Shown: piece after piece, positions 8,703-17,359 of the stretch
Numbering within the stretch: position 1 is the first letter of the stretch
Layout: every line of letters starts with the position of its first letter
Assembly (NCBI GenBank): GCA_026983835.1
Contig: JALSTH010000103.1
Coordinates: 1 to 38,590 of the forward strand
Reading direction: 5' to 3'
Source: Candidatus Zixiibacteriota bacterium
GTDB taxonomy: Bacteria; Zixibacteria; MSB-5A5; UM-FILTER-46-8
Length of the DNA: 38,590 nt
Translations under genes and position numbers: made by a program
The notes under the pieces: model-generated
What the model saw: the letters and a program-made list of their open reading frames with translations, nothing else
What the model was told of the DNA's origin: nothing
Databases searched by the model: none

Positions 8703-10022
8703 ATGAAAAATTTGATAATAATTCTATTATTTTTATGGACACCAACAATATTTGCCAAACCGCATAATGCATTTCCATCAGTTGAGAATTTAGGCGATGA
8801 TACTATTATGGTCGTTTTTCGGAGCGGAACTACCCATTTTTCCGATGATGGCGATATCAAAACATTTAGAGGATATTATGATCAATTCGATGATACCCTA
8901 AATACCTACACATTGTTTCGTTCACCTGCCGGCATAGATTTTCGAGATCCTTCTATTAGGATGTTGGATGGCGTTTTGATTTTAACCTTCGACTATGTTA
9001 ATTACAATATTGGAAGAGATGATATTGTTATTTCTCGTTCTTATGATAAAGGTATAACTTGGACAATGCTTGAGAATGTAACTCAGGGGATGAATGATTC
9101 ATATCGATGGTGGACCTCCACCGAAATGGCGGAGACAAAAAACAAAGTATGGATTCTCCCCCTTTACCGTTGGGAATCGAAATTAGCCGTATGGTCCGCC
9201 GGAACGATTAGATCAACCGATTTCGGAAGGAGCTGGGAGGACTATGTTCCTGTAGTTTATGGATCGGGGGATTCATTATCCCCATCGGAACCATCGGTGG
9301 TTCAGCTGAATGATGGTTCATTATTCTTTTTAGCCCGAGAGGATAATTTGAATAATTGTATGTATTATTCATATTCTTTCGATGAAGGTAAAACCTGGCA
9401 ACCTGCGCAACTCTGGTTTGAACCCGGAATGGCACCTTGGGTTTATAAAGATACCGATGGACATATATTGGTCTCCTATGGCGCGAAAGATCCCTGGGGG
9501 GTTGCGCTGACAAAGTCGCTTAATAGCTTTTATCCCCTCAAATGGGGAGATGTTCCTCGTGTTGTTCCATACACCGATCCTGCGACTTATACATATCCAT
9601 CCCTTTGTAGAATTAAATTTCTCTCCAATAGCAGAACAAATTGTTATTTTTTGGTAAATAATATCGAATGGGACCATTATGCAGGCGATATCGGAGATAC
9701 CCTTATATTTCTTCCTAAATACTCCGTAACCGATGTCGAAAGCCCTTCGTCAAGCCTACCGAATAAATTCACGGTATCGGCTTATCCGAACCCCTTCAAT
9801 CCAATAAATACTTTGAGTATAGATGCACTTGAAAAATCGGATATGAAAATCGAGGTTGTAAATATACTCGGTGAAAGGGTGGCTCGGATATTCGATGGCA
9901 TCATAAATAGAGGATTGAATAGTTATACATGGGATGCTTCAAATTATCCTTCGGGGATCTATTTCTATAGGGTAAAATCGGGAGGAAATATAGAGACAAA
10001 AAGGATTACACTCCTAAAATAA
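8703..10022 (+). CDS. Secreted sialidase-like (Asp-box beta-propeller) protein with C-terminal FlgD-like/T9SS sorting domain
   Basis: The 439-residue protein has a signal peptide (1-18, cleavage after TIFA), a six-bladed-propeller-like region and a C-terminal immunoglobulin-like sorting domain. Three Asp-boxes are visible: SYDKGITW (113-120), STDFGRSW (171-178) and SFDEGKTW (225-232), and FRDPS (80-84) resembles the sialidase FRIP motif. This suggests an extracellular exo-sialidase or another glycan-binding propeller; I cannot confirm the full arginine triad or the nucleophilic tyrosine by eye. The tail (355-439) begins with FTVSAYPNPFNP and ends with YPSGIYFYRVKSGG and a KRITLLK terminus, as in type A sorting domains of the type IX secretion system and in many FCB candidate phyla. 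It is a single-gene unit, convergent with the GT2 gene 17 bases away. Confidence 0.8.
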   Translation: MKNLIIILLFLWTPTIFAKPHNAFPSVENLGDDTIMVVFRSGTTHFSDDGDIKTFRGYYDQFDDTLNTYTLFRSPAGIDFRDPSIRMLDGVLILTFDYVNYNIGRDDIVISRSYDKGITWTMLENVTQGMNDSYRWWTSTEMAETKNKVWILPLYRWESKLAVWSAGTIRSTDFGRSWEDYVPVVYGSGDSLSPSEPSVVQLNDGSLFFLAREDNLNNCMYYSYSFDEGKTWQPAQLWFEPGMAPWVYKDTDGHILVSYGAKDPWGVALTKSLNSFYPLKWGDVPRVVPYTDPATYTYPSLCRIKFLSNSRTNCYFLVNNIEWDHYAGDIGDTLIFLPKYSVTDVESPSSSLPNKFTVSAYPNPFNPINTLSIDALEKSDMKIEVVNILGERVARIFDGIINRGLNSYTWDASNYPSGIYFYRVKSGGNIETKRITLLK

Positions 10023-10039
10023 GAAGCTATATCATTCTA

Positions 10040-11188
10040 TCACTTCCTTCCCCGTTCCCAGGTCACTTTCTGTGCGTTGGTTAGGTATTTTATCAAACCT
10101 AATACAACCGCCCAATTGACCGAAACAAAATAGTATGGGATATAGAATAGGGCTGCCTTCAAACGGTCGTTGAAAATCCATCCGAATAAGGCGAGGGTAT
10201 AAAAACATATCTGAATGACGAGGGTAAATTGATACCAAATAGAGTGATTGACAAGCATTAAATTTAAAATATAAAACAACGCCATAAATAAAAGGGAATT
10301 CCATCGAAGTAGTTTATGGGAAAAGAACATAAAAAATAATTTTGGATAAGAGAACGGATTTAGAAATATATTTGCTCTTCTTATCATCGTTTGATAGCCG
10401 CCGGCCGCCATCCGAATTTTACGAACAAATTCCCCTGAGACGGTTTCCGCTGCCTTTTCATAACCAACAGCCCGCGGGACATAAACTATCGATTTTCCAT
10501 AACCCAATACACCGCTGGCAAGATACCAATCATCGGTCAGCGAATCGGGGGGGATTGGAGATAGATATTCACGCCTAACCGCATACATTGCTCCATCGAC
10601 AGTTATCATAGTGGCAAAATTCGCTTCGGCGGTATGTATCGCCTTTTCATATCGGGAATATATCCCCTCGCCGGATACCTCACCATATACCGGGGATTTC
10701 AAGATGACATTACCGACGGCACATCCAACCGAGCCTTCGGAAAATGCCGAAACCAATTCACGAATGGCATCGGACTCAAACATTACATTGGCGTCGGTGA
10801 AAACGATTACTTCTCCTTTTGCATTTTCCATTCCTTTGTTGAGGGCTTTTGCCTTCCCCCCCCTATCGGGATAATATATGAATTTTATGCGGCGGTCATC
10901 ATAGGAATTAACGATTTCATTAGTCTTATCGGTGGAACCGTCAGAAACAACTATTATCTCGTATTTATTATCATAATAATCGCAGGACAGCGAATTATCG
11001 ATTTTTTTCCCAATGATATTCTCTTCGTTATAGGCGCAAATTATCAGGGATACGAAGGGGGAATAATCCGGGTTTGTCCTGTGTTTTCTTTTTCTTTTCG
11101 CAAGATATATAATAAAAGCGGGATACCCGAAGTAGATATAAATTAAGATGAAAAGTGATACCCAATACGATAATACTATATATTCCAT
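10040..11188 (-). CDS. Membrane glycosyltransferase, family 2
   Basis: A GT-A fold enzyme anchored in the inner membrane, probably adding or polymerising sugars on the polysaccharide made by this cluster. It has an N-terminal helix (VLSYWVSLFILIYIYFGYP), a catalytic domain with SLIICAYNEE, VVSDGSTDKT (nucleotide binding), the DxD-equivalent FTDANVMFE, the acceptor-base motif LTDDWYLA and RMAAGGYQTMIRR, then about three further helices, ending VTWERGRK as in EpsH/YdaM-like enzymes. I chose the ATG at 11188, which gives a standard membrane N-terminus and leaves four bases to the upstream stop. Alternatives at 11215 or 11224 would overlap that gene; GAGGAGG lies 18 bases before 11188, so the start is not settled. 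Last gene of its operon. Confidence 0.88.
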   Translation of the reverse strand: MEYIVLSYWVSLFILIYIYFGYPAFIIYLAKRKRKHRTNPDYSPFVSLIICAYNEENIIGKKIDNSLSCDYYDNKYEIIVVSDGSTDKTNEIVNSYDDRRIKFIYYPDRGGKAKALNKGMENAKGEVIVFTDANVMFESDAIRELVSAFSEGSVGCAVGNVILKSPVYGEVSGEGIYSRYEKAIHTAEANFATMITVDGAMYAVRREYLSPIPPDSLTDDWYLASGVLGYGKSIVYVPRAVGYEKAAETVSGEFVRKIRMAAGGYQTMIRRANIFLNPFSYPKLFFMFFSHKLLRWNSLLFMALFYILNLMLVNHSIWYQFTLVIQICFYTLALFGWIFNDRLKAALFYIPYYFVSVNWAVVLGLIKYLTNAQKVTWERGRK

Positions 11189-11192
11189 AATA

Positions 11193-13568
11193 TTAGTTGT
11201 CCAATACCTCCTCATAAATCGCAAATATTTTTCGTTTCCAGTCTTTAAGATTGTATTTGGGATATAATTTCGCCCTTATTCTCTCCCCATAAATCATTCT
11301 ATCTTCAGTCGAGAGTATTAAATCCGTCAACGCATTTGACAATTCATTTATATCTCCCGCCTTTGTAGTAAGTCCGTCAACCCCATTATCGATAAGCTCG
11401 CCGATTGAACCGACTTTTGAGGCGATAATCGGTTTTAAGGATGCTGCCGCCTCCAACAATACCAATGGCAATCCCTCCGTTAATGAGGGTAAGCAAAAAA
11501 TATCTATCGCTTTGTAAAAGGAACGCATATCGCTTATATGCCCCGGGAGGGTGATGTTATTGTTCAAACCATATTTATCGATTAGTGAGCGGATTTCCAT
11601 TTCCTGCGGACCGGAGCCGACTATAACCAAGTGAGTCCTTTTTTTCAATTCTTTTGATAATTGGGCATAAGACTTGATTAGATTTATATGCCCCTTCTCG
11701 ACCGAAAGTCTTCCCGCTGAACCGATGACTATTGTTCCACTCCCAATTCCCCATTTACTTCTTAAATCCACATCGGCGGGAATTTCATAGTAATTGAAAT
11801 CAATGCCGTTTCCGATTATCGTTATTTTGTTTTTTGGTAAACCGGAAGCTATAATCCTATCCTTGATGGTTTCCGAAACACAAATTATCCGATTTGCAAA
11901 ACGCAAAAAATATCTTCCCAACTTTTCATTTTTTTGGAGATTACTATCCCTTTCTACGAAACCATGAGCTGTTACCACAAAAGGTATGCCTGTCAATTTA
12001 GAGGCGATAGCTCCGACAATATCCGATTTATAACCGTGAGTGTGAAGTAGTTTCACATTGTGGCGTCGTAAAATTTCGATTAAGTTCCTTACATCCGCAA
12101 AACTCCATTTTCTGTATATTGGGATTTTGTCAATTACCGCTCCGGAATCGGAAACCAACCGCAGAAAATAAGTCCCGGTGCCATCATTAGCGCGGACGAA
12201 TGAAGTCACTCGTAAATCGTAATCATCATCCTTACCGTTGCCGAGCAAATTCAATATCACCCTCTCCGCTCCACCGATATTCATCCCCGCTATAAGATGC
12301 ATAATTACCGGCTTTGATTGAGGTTTTATAAAAGGGTATATTTTGTCCTCGAATATCGATTCTATGTTTGCCACGCGGGAATCCCAAGAATTAGCCGCCC
12401 CTATCGATGATCGGCTTCTGCTTAATACGATATCATCTTCCGAAAGCGCTCGATTGATGAATTTTTCAAATTCCTTTGTATCTTTGGCTATGTATAACCC
12501 CTTTTTATATGGATATACCGATGGCAGATCGGTAGTCACTATCGGCTTGCCCGATGACAAATATTCCAATAGTTTCAGGGGATTAGCATTGATCGTAATT
12601 TCCGTTTTCCCATAGGGAATAATACAAACATCAAAACCGCGCAGGTATTTCGGAAGCGATTCATACGGGCGCGGACCAAGTATATAAACATTCGGCAGGT
12701 TTGAAATTGTGGATGTTTCCGTATCCGACATTCCAATTAGCACTAAAGACCATTCCGGATGATCGACGAATATTTCCTTGAGCATATCGAAATCAAACCA
12801 ATCCCGTATCAACCCATAATAGCCGATTATAGGCTTTGGGATACTTTTCAAATCATCAGGAATATCTTCGCGTGCCAACGAAAGAGTTCTACTGAAATGT
12901 CCATAATCACAACCGTGAGGGATTTTATATATCAGGGGATTATATTTCGATTTGGTTTGCAGGAGTTTATCGGAAACGACTAAAAGCATATCGGCGGAAA
13001 CCATCAACCGTCTTTCAAGCTCTGCCACTAAACCGCTGTCAAATTGTGTAAATTCGCTGAATTCGTCACCGATATAATATATATTTGCGGTTTCGTTCAA
13101 ACTTCCGACCATATCCGCGGAAGTGGGACAGGACGCCCATTGAATAAAGTCCGCGATATTATTTTTGCGGAGGAATGATTTAACAAGGCTCTTTAATATA
13201 AATCTATTGATACGCCTTACGACTTTATATCTGTATAGCGGAATAACAATCGGAGTTAAGACAAATATATTCGGTTCTACTTGCTTAAAATTCGAGGAAA
13301 AGAATTTCTTTACTTTGTTTATTATCCTTATGAAATCCGCTTTGCTTGGGGATGGTGTTCTTAAACCCAAACTATCTATCCAGAGGATTTTATGTGTTTT
13401 GGACAACCCCCTCATCAGATGTTGTGTCGATGATGGTAATCGCCCCCAATCTTCGGCAAAACAGATAATCGGGAGTTTACGGCCTTCGCTGCGAACATCC
13501 TTTCCCCGAACATTTTCCTTCGGAGCGTTTTTCGTTTTAAGCAATTCGTTCCTTTTTAGATAATTCAA
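11193..13568 (-). CDS. Two fused GT4-type glycosyltransferases
   Basis: The 791-residue protein contains two complete GT-B glycosyltransferases in one chain. The N-terminal half (about 30-405) is TuaH-like: FAEDWGRLPSSTQHLM opens the acceptor domain, and NANPLKLLEYLSSGKPIV marks the donor-binding domain. The C-terminal half (about 412-790) is a classical GT4: MHLIAGMNIGGAERVI, HTHGYKSDIVGAIASKLTG, VTAHGF, SAGRLSVEKGHINLI and the donor motif PSLTEGLPLVLLEAAASLKPI with its EX7E glutamates. A single chain could add two consecutive sugars to the growing repeat. No stop or frameshift separates the halves. Its ATG overlaps the acetyltransferase stop (ATGA at 13565-13568), indicating translational coupling. 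Confidence 0.9.
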   Translation of the reverse strand: MNYLKRNELLKTKNAPKENVRGKDVRSEGRKLPIICFAEDWGRLPSSTQHLMRGLSKTHKILWIDSLGLRTPSPSKADFIRIINKVKKFFSSNFKQVEPNIFVLTPIVIPLYRYKVVRRINRFILKSLVKSFLRKNNIADFIQWASCPTSADMVGSLNETANIYYIGDEFSEFTQFDSGLVAELERRLMVSADMLLVVSDKLLQTKSKYNPLIYKIPHGCDYGHFSRTLSLAREDIPDDLKSIPKPIIGYYGLIRDWFDFDMLKEIFVDHPEWSLVLIGMSDTETSTISNLPNVYILGPRPYESLPKYLRGFDVCIIPYGKTEITINANPLKLLEYLSSGKPIVTTDLPSVYPYKKGLYIAKDTKEFEKFINRALSEDDIVLSRSRSSIGAANSWDSRVANIESIFEDKIYPFIKPQSKPVIMHLIAGMNIGGAERVILNLLGNGKDDDYDLRVTSFVRANDGTGTYFLRLVSDSGAVIDKIPIYRKWSFADVRNLIEILRRHNVKLLHTHGYKSDIVGAIASKLTGIPFVVTAHGFVERDSNLQKNEKLGRYFLRFANRIICVSETIKDRIIASGLPKNKITIIGNGIDFNYYEIPADVDLRSKWGIGSGTIVIGSAGRLSVEKGHINLIKSYAQLSKELKKRTHLVIVGSGPQEMEIRSLIDKYGLNNNITLPGHISDMRSFYKAIDIFCLPSLTEGLPLVLLEAAASLKPIIASKVGSIGELIDNGVDGLTTKAGDINELSNALTDLILSTEDRMIYGERIRAKLYPKYNLKDWKRKIFAIYEEVLDN

Positions 13569-14083
13569 ACGGCAACCTCTTCATTCCGCATCTTAATTTC
13601 TTCGGGGGTTACTTCTCTAATCGGTTTTGCGGGCACACCGGCGGCGATTGTATATGGTGGTATATTTTTGGTTACCACGGCATTGCAACCTATTTGAGAA
13701 TATTCGCCGATAGTCACCCCGGGCATAACGATTACATTATGACCCAAAAGCACCTTCCGTTTCAGATGCACAGGGCTTGCCAAATGGGGGAAAGTGGAAG
13801 TATTATGGACGAATATGATACATCGCCAACCTATTCCCACCCCTTCGTCTATCCTGACCAATTCCGGGAATATATCATCTATCCAGGTTTCTCTGCCGAT
13901 AAAAATTCCGCTGTCATCCTCAGCCAATTGAACCCCCATAAATCGATATAATTTATTCCGAAACCTCCAGCTGTAAACCCAATCGCGGGTAATCTTATTT
14001 AGTATTTTGAAAAGCGGCCCCAATCGCCTTAACCTTTTAGGCCGATTGCGAGCGTATTCCTCAAATATATATTTATCCGCCAT
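13565..14083 (-). CDS. Hexapeptide-repeat acetyltransferase (LbH, WcaF/colanic-acid type)
   Basis: A 172-residue left-handed beta-helix O-acyltransferase, expected to transfer acetyl from acetyl-CoA to a sugar hydroxyl. Hexapeptide turns are seen from IFIGRETWIDDIFPEL to VLLGHNVIVMPGVTIGEYSQIGCNAVVTKNI, and the C-terminal cap PPYTIAAGVPAKPIREV is the family signature. The likely catalytic histidine is in FVHNTSTFPH. The ATG at 14083 has GGGGGCGG just upstream. It sits between the aminotransferase (21 bases upstream) and the fused glycosyltransferase (four-base overlap). The sugar acceptor is unknown. Confidence 0.87.
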   Translation of the reverse strand: MADKYIFEEYARNRPKRLRRLGPLFKILNKITRDWVYSWRFRNKLYRFMGVQLAEDDSGIFIGRETWIDDIFPELVRIDEGVGIGWRCIIFVHNTSTFPHLASPVHLKRKVLLGHNVIVMPGVTIGEYSQIGCNAVVTKNIPPYTIAAGVPAKPIREVTPEEIKMRNEEVAV

Positions 14084-14104
14084 AATCCGCCCCCATTGTT
14101 ATCC

Positions 14105-15283
14105 TTAAATCGTTCTCTTGATAAAACTGACTATCTTTTCAATATCCGCTTTGCGAATCAGATGGTGCGTCGGTAATGTTATCAAAGATTCGGCTACGAT
14201 TTTAGCTGATGGGCAGGGTATAGTATCATCGATAAAATAATCCTGCCTGTCTCCAATAGAATTTATCGTTCCCGGATACATCCCTGAAATCCCTAACCGA
14301 TGCCCCTTCTTTAATATATATCGTCTGTTTTTATTAGCAGTTAAAATTAAAGGGAAACGGAGATATGCCGGTTTTAAGTTTGGCGGCGGGGATAATATCG
14401 CCACTCCATTTAATTTATCCAATTCATCCCGATAAATATCGGCTTTAGCCCTTCTTTTGGAGGTAATCTCTTCCAAACGGTTCAGCATTCTTATGCCTAT
14501 TCCACACCTATTAAATGGCAAACGGGAGAGGATGAAATTCGGATTGAAGAATGTCTCCCCTATTTTCAAGAACGGCATTTTATCCGGGAGCCAGTAAAGG
14601 CATCTATTCGATAGAAACTTATATGCCGTCAGCCGTAGATTATCCTTGAAATTCGATGGCTTTACCTTAGGAAATTCCCTCTTATAAATAGTAAATGCCT
14701 CTTTGGCAATTCCCTTGTTCCTTATAATTGCGGCACCGCCGGAGATGGTTGTAATGTTCTTTCCTCTACCAAAGCTTAAAACTCCGGCATCGCCGAAAGA
14801 ACCCAACAGTTTGCCATTTATGGATGCACCTAATGCTTGAGCGGCATCATCAACAAGGATAATCTTTTTCTCCCTGCAAATTTTTTCGACCTCTTCTATC
14901 TCGCCCGAAATGCCGAAGAGATGAGTGGTAATCACCGCCAATGTTTTATTATTTATATTCCCTTCTAAGAGCTTGGGAGAAATACTTAAATTCTCTTTTT
15001 CGATATCTATTGTTCGGACTCTCAATCCCGCCCTTACAACCGCCGATGGCACCGACCAACAGGTGTAGGCGGGAACGATAACCTCATTTCTTTCCGGATA
15101 TATTCTCCTAATTGCCTTTAATATCAAGTATATCGCCGCTTTGCCTGAATTTGTTAGAAAGACCTCACCGCCTATCCTTTTTTGCAATAAGCCATTGAAA
15201 CTATCGCAATCAAAATCATTCCGCGGTCGTAAAAGGACTCGAAGCTTTATGGGAACTCCTGTTGGCGGGATTACTCCAATCAT
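14105..15283 (-). CDS. DegT/DnrJ/EryC1/StrS-family PLP-dependent sugar aminotransferase
   Basis: A 392-residue fold-type I aminotransferase of the kind that makes amino-sugar nucleotides for surface glycans. Visible features are LTNSGKAAIYLIL (PLP phosphate contact region), PAYTCWSVPSAV, HLFG, the cofactor aspartate in ILVDDAAQALGA (145-152) and the Schiff-base lysine K175 in LSFGRGKNITTISGGA. It belongs to the more divergent branch often found in exopolysaccharide/exosortase loci beside FemAB-like genes, as here (three bases after the FemAB stop). It may make an amino sugar that the FemAB-like or hexapeptide enzymes then acylate. Substrate unknown. Confidence 0.9.
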   Translation of the reverse strand: MIGVIPPTGVPIKLRVLLRPRNDFDCDSFNGLLQKRIGGEVFLTNSGKAAIYLILKAIRRIYPERNEVIVPAYTCWSVPSAVVRAGLRVRTIDIEKENLSISPKLLEGNINNKTLAVITTHLFGISGEIEEVEKICREKKIILVDDAAQALGASINGKLLGSFGDAGVLSFGRGKNITTISGGAAIIRNKGIAKEAFTIYKREFPKVKPSNFKDNLRLTAYKFLSNRCLYWLPDKMPFLKIGETFFNPNFILSRLPFNRCGIGIRMLNRLEEITSKRRAKADIYRDELDKLNGVAILSPPPNLKPAYLRFPLILTANKNRRYILKKGHRLGISGMYPGTINSIGDRQDYFIDDTIPCPSAKIVAESLITLPTHHLIRKADIEKIVSFIKRTI

Positions 15284-15286
15284 ATT

Positions 15287-16366
15287 CTATGGAAGTTTGG
15301 TTATAATTTTCGGACCAAGGAAATTCGCAATCGAAAGCGGCATTTTACTCCATATATTAATTGCTAAACGGTATTTCGGGTTGCGAGGATTTAGTTCCGG
15401 AAGCGTATTGGTTGATAGTAATTTATATTGCCATATCTGTTGCGTCGGTTTTTTCACCCATTGTTTTTTGAAATGGTAAGTTCCCGCGCCTTCCGAGCTC
15501 CGTCCAAAATCAAATAATATCGACCCGCGGGATATACAATGTTTTATAATTTCCCAATACATAATATTATTTGGGCATAATCTTCGGTATTCCCTATATG
15601 ACGAAGCGGAAGGAACAATCGAATAATCGCCATAATGTAGGATTAAAGCGGCGGCGACGATTTTTGATTTATATTCGACGGCGGCTATTTCGGTATCGTT
15701 TGGGAAATGATAAAATATTTCTTCGAATAATTCCTTTGGCCAAACAGGCGTCCCCAAATCACGCATATTTCGGGCAAAAACTTTATAAAATTCAGCCAAC
15801 AAATCCGAATCGCCAAACAGAACCGTCAAACCGGACTTCTCAGCTTTCCTGACCTGATTACGGGCTTTGGCATTAAATGACTTCCATACATCTTCTTCTC
15901 CGGATTGCAAATCCAAGAGAAAAGTAAACTTATCGGCCTTTTCTCTCAAACCCTCCAACCGATGGCTTACCGCTCTTAATTCAAGAAAGGAGCAATTGTT
16001 CTCCGAAGCCGTTTCAATGGCGGTATCTACCAAACACAAAGCGATTTCATCATTATCCGCAATGGGACCCCCGTAGTCGAGCCATGGAAGCGAGATGAGG
16101 AAACTGCCAAACAATCTGCTTTTCATAAGGGTTGTTGGAAGAATTCCAACGATCGAGTTTTCTCTTTCCGCAATGAAATAATAGGGTTTTACCCCAAAGG
16201 ACGAAGCTAAAATCTCGCCCCAAGACCATCGATGGGCTAATGTACGATTTCTCGTATGTAGCAAATAATTATCCCATCCTTTGGAATCCGAGCTTGAAGC
16301 CAACCTCACATCGACAACACCGCCTCGGGGGGAGACAATTTTATTTTGTTGGTGTTCGACTTGCAT
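15287..16366 (-). CDS. FemAB-like GNAT-fold acyltransferase (exopolysaccharide/XrtA-associated type)
   Basis: The 359-residue protein has the duplicated GNAT fold of FemAB. Recognisable stretches are HRWSWGEILASSFGVKPYYFIAE-like N-domain motifs, LPWLDYGGPIADN, the hallmark FNAKARNQVRKAEKSGL (in other members KxRNxIRKAxK), and DFGRSSEGAGTYHFKKQW near the end. FemAB enzymes transfer amino acids from aminoacyl-tRNA; this subgroup occurs in exopolysaccharide and PEP-CTERM loci and may aminoacylate a polysaccharide amino sugar, which is inference. No exosortase or PEP-CTERM gene is in the window. It overlaps the upstream acyltransferase gene by 26 bases (16341-16366). Confidence 0.85.
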   Translation of the reverse strand: MQVEHQQNKIVSPRGGVVDVRLASSSDSKGWDNYLLHTRNRTLAHRWSWGEILASSFGVKPYYFIAERENSIVGILPTTLMKSRLFGSFLISLPWLDYGGPIADNDEIALCLVDTAIETASENNCSFLELRAVSHRLEGLREKADKFTFLLDLQSGEEDVWKSFNAKARNQVRKAEKSGLTVLFGDSDLLAEFYKVFARNMRDLGTPVWPKELFEEIFYHFPNDTEIAAVEYKSKIVAAALILHYGDYSIVPSASSYREYRRLCPNNIMYWEIIKHCISRGSILFDFGRSSEGAGTYHFKKQWVKKPTQQIWQYKLLSTNTLPELNPRNPKYRLAINIWSKMPLSIANFLGPKIITKLP

Positions 16367-17123
16367 TTTGATAACGCCGTTTTCTGAGCTTATCGCTGTT
16401 TAACTTTTTCGAATAGTTATCATCCTTAAGATGTTTGACGACTTTCGCCGGATTACCGGCAACGATTGTCATCGGCGGAACATTATTGGCAACAACCGCT
16501 TCGGTAGCAATAATCGCTCCTCTGCCGACAGTAACTCCCTTTAGTATCACCGCATTGGAACCTATCCAAACATCATCCTCGATAACGACCGGAGCCACAT
16601 TCCCGCGTTCAACAGGTTTATTCTCCGCCCTTGCTTTGGGATCAAGGGGGTGATTGTTGTTATCATAAATACTTGCCCCTTGAGCTATTAACACCCTGTT
16701 GCCTATTCTAATTTTATCGGCGCAGGAATAAATACTGCCATAGCCCAAATAAACATCATCTCCGATTTGAATCGTGGGATTAGGATTTACTTTATAGGAG
16801 ACGAATAAATTCACATTGCCTGAAATTCGAACCCTATTTCCAACAAAAATAGAACCGTATCCCATAATCAAAGGGAAATTGGATTCGAAATAAACCCCCT
16901 TGCCCACCTGATTGCATCTGAAGCGGAACATCGGTTCATAATAGAAAAACTGCTTTAACCTCCGCCACAACACAAGCAAAATCGATCGCGCATAAAAAAG
17001 AATACCTCCGATAACTTTTGGAAATGGCAACCGCAAATACCTTAAATGTAATGCGGTTTCGTATATTAACTTATGATACCATTTCTCTTTCCGCCTTACC
17101 CTTAAAAGGAAATCTTGAATCAA
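16341..17123 (-). CDS. Hexapeptide-repeat acyltransferase (maltose/xenobiotic O-acetyltransferase-like)
   Basis: First gene of the glycan operon. The 260 residues comprise an unusual helical N-terminal part (1-75, basic with a hydrophobic stretch IGGILFYARSILLVLW) and an LbH catalytic domain with hexapeptide turns (GSIFVGNRVRISGNVNLF, IGDDVYLGYGSIYS, IRIGNRVLIAQGASIYDNNNH with the catalytic His, VVIEDDVWIGSNAVILKG, and the cap PPMTIVAGNPAKVVKHL). It should acylate a sugar hydroxyl or amine. The start is TTG at 17123 with GGAG seven bases upstream; the first ATG nearby is out of frame. The basic C-terminal tail overlaps the FemAB gene by 26 bases. Confidence 0.85.
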   Translation of the reverse strand: MIQDFLLRVRRKEKWYHKLIYETALHLRYLRLPFPKVIGGILFYARSILLVLWRRLKQFFYYEPMFRFRCNQVGKGVYFESNFPLIMGYGSIFVGNRVRISGNVNLFVSYKVNPNPTIQIGDDVYLGYGSIYSCADKIRIGNRVLIAQGASIYDNNNHPLDPKARAENKPVERGNVAPVVIEDDVWIGSNAVILKGVTVGRGAIIATEAVVANNVPPMTIVAGNPAKVVKHLKDDNYSKKLNSDKLRKRRYQNASRTPTK

Positions 17124-17159
17124 TCTTACTCTCCATAGGATTTTTATGTTGTATATATT

Positions 17160-17188
17160 TTATGATACTATTTTCGCGCATATCATAA
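17160..17188. promoter_or_regulatory. Inverted repeat in the divergent spacer, candidate operator for the glycan operon
   Basis: TTATGATA (17160-17167) and TATCATAA (17181-17188) form a perfect eight-base inverted repeat with a 13-base centre, 37-65 bases upstream of the first glycan gene. The centre-to-centre distance of 21 bases (two helical turns) would suit a dimeric regulator. I see no convincing promoter for the glycan operon in this 236-base spacer (17124-17359). Confidence 0.35.
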
Positions 17189-17285
17189 TTAAATTATCGG
17201 CTTAAAACTGATTATATTGAATTAGTTAGACGCCGCCATTTATATAATCCGATAACTGAGTATATATTTTGTTTCGTGTTTTGTA

Positions 17286-17314
17286 TTGCAAAAATAATAA
17301 ATAGTTCTTATAAT
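17286..17314 (+). promoter_or_regulatory. Sigma70-type promoter for tyrS-prfB-pta
   Basis: TTGCAA (17286-17291) and a perfect TATAAT (17309-17314) are 17 bases apart. The start would be near 17321, about 40 bases before the tyrS ATG. No T-box-like leader fits in that space. Confidence 0.65.
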
Positions 17315-17359
17315 TATAGTTTTATTCGTTTAACCCTAAACAAGGATTAATTCGTTCGT

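Noticed and set aside
10634-11146. 170-residue open frame on the plus strand
   Set aside because: Antisense to the GT2 catalytic domain, whose motifs are intact; no evidence of translation.
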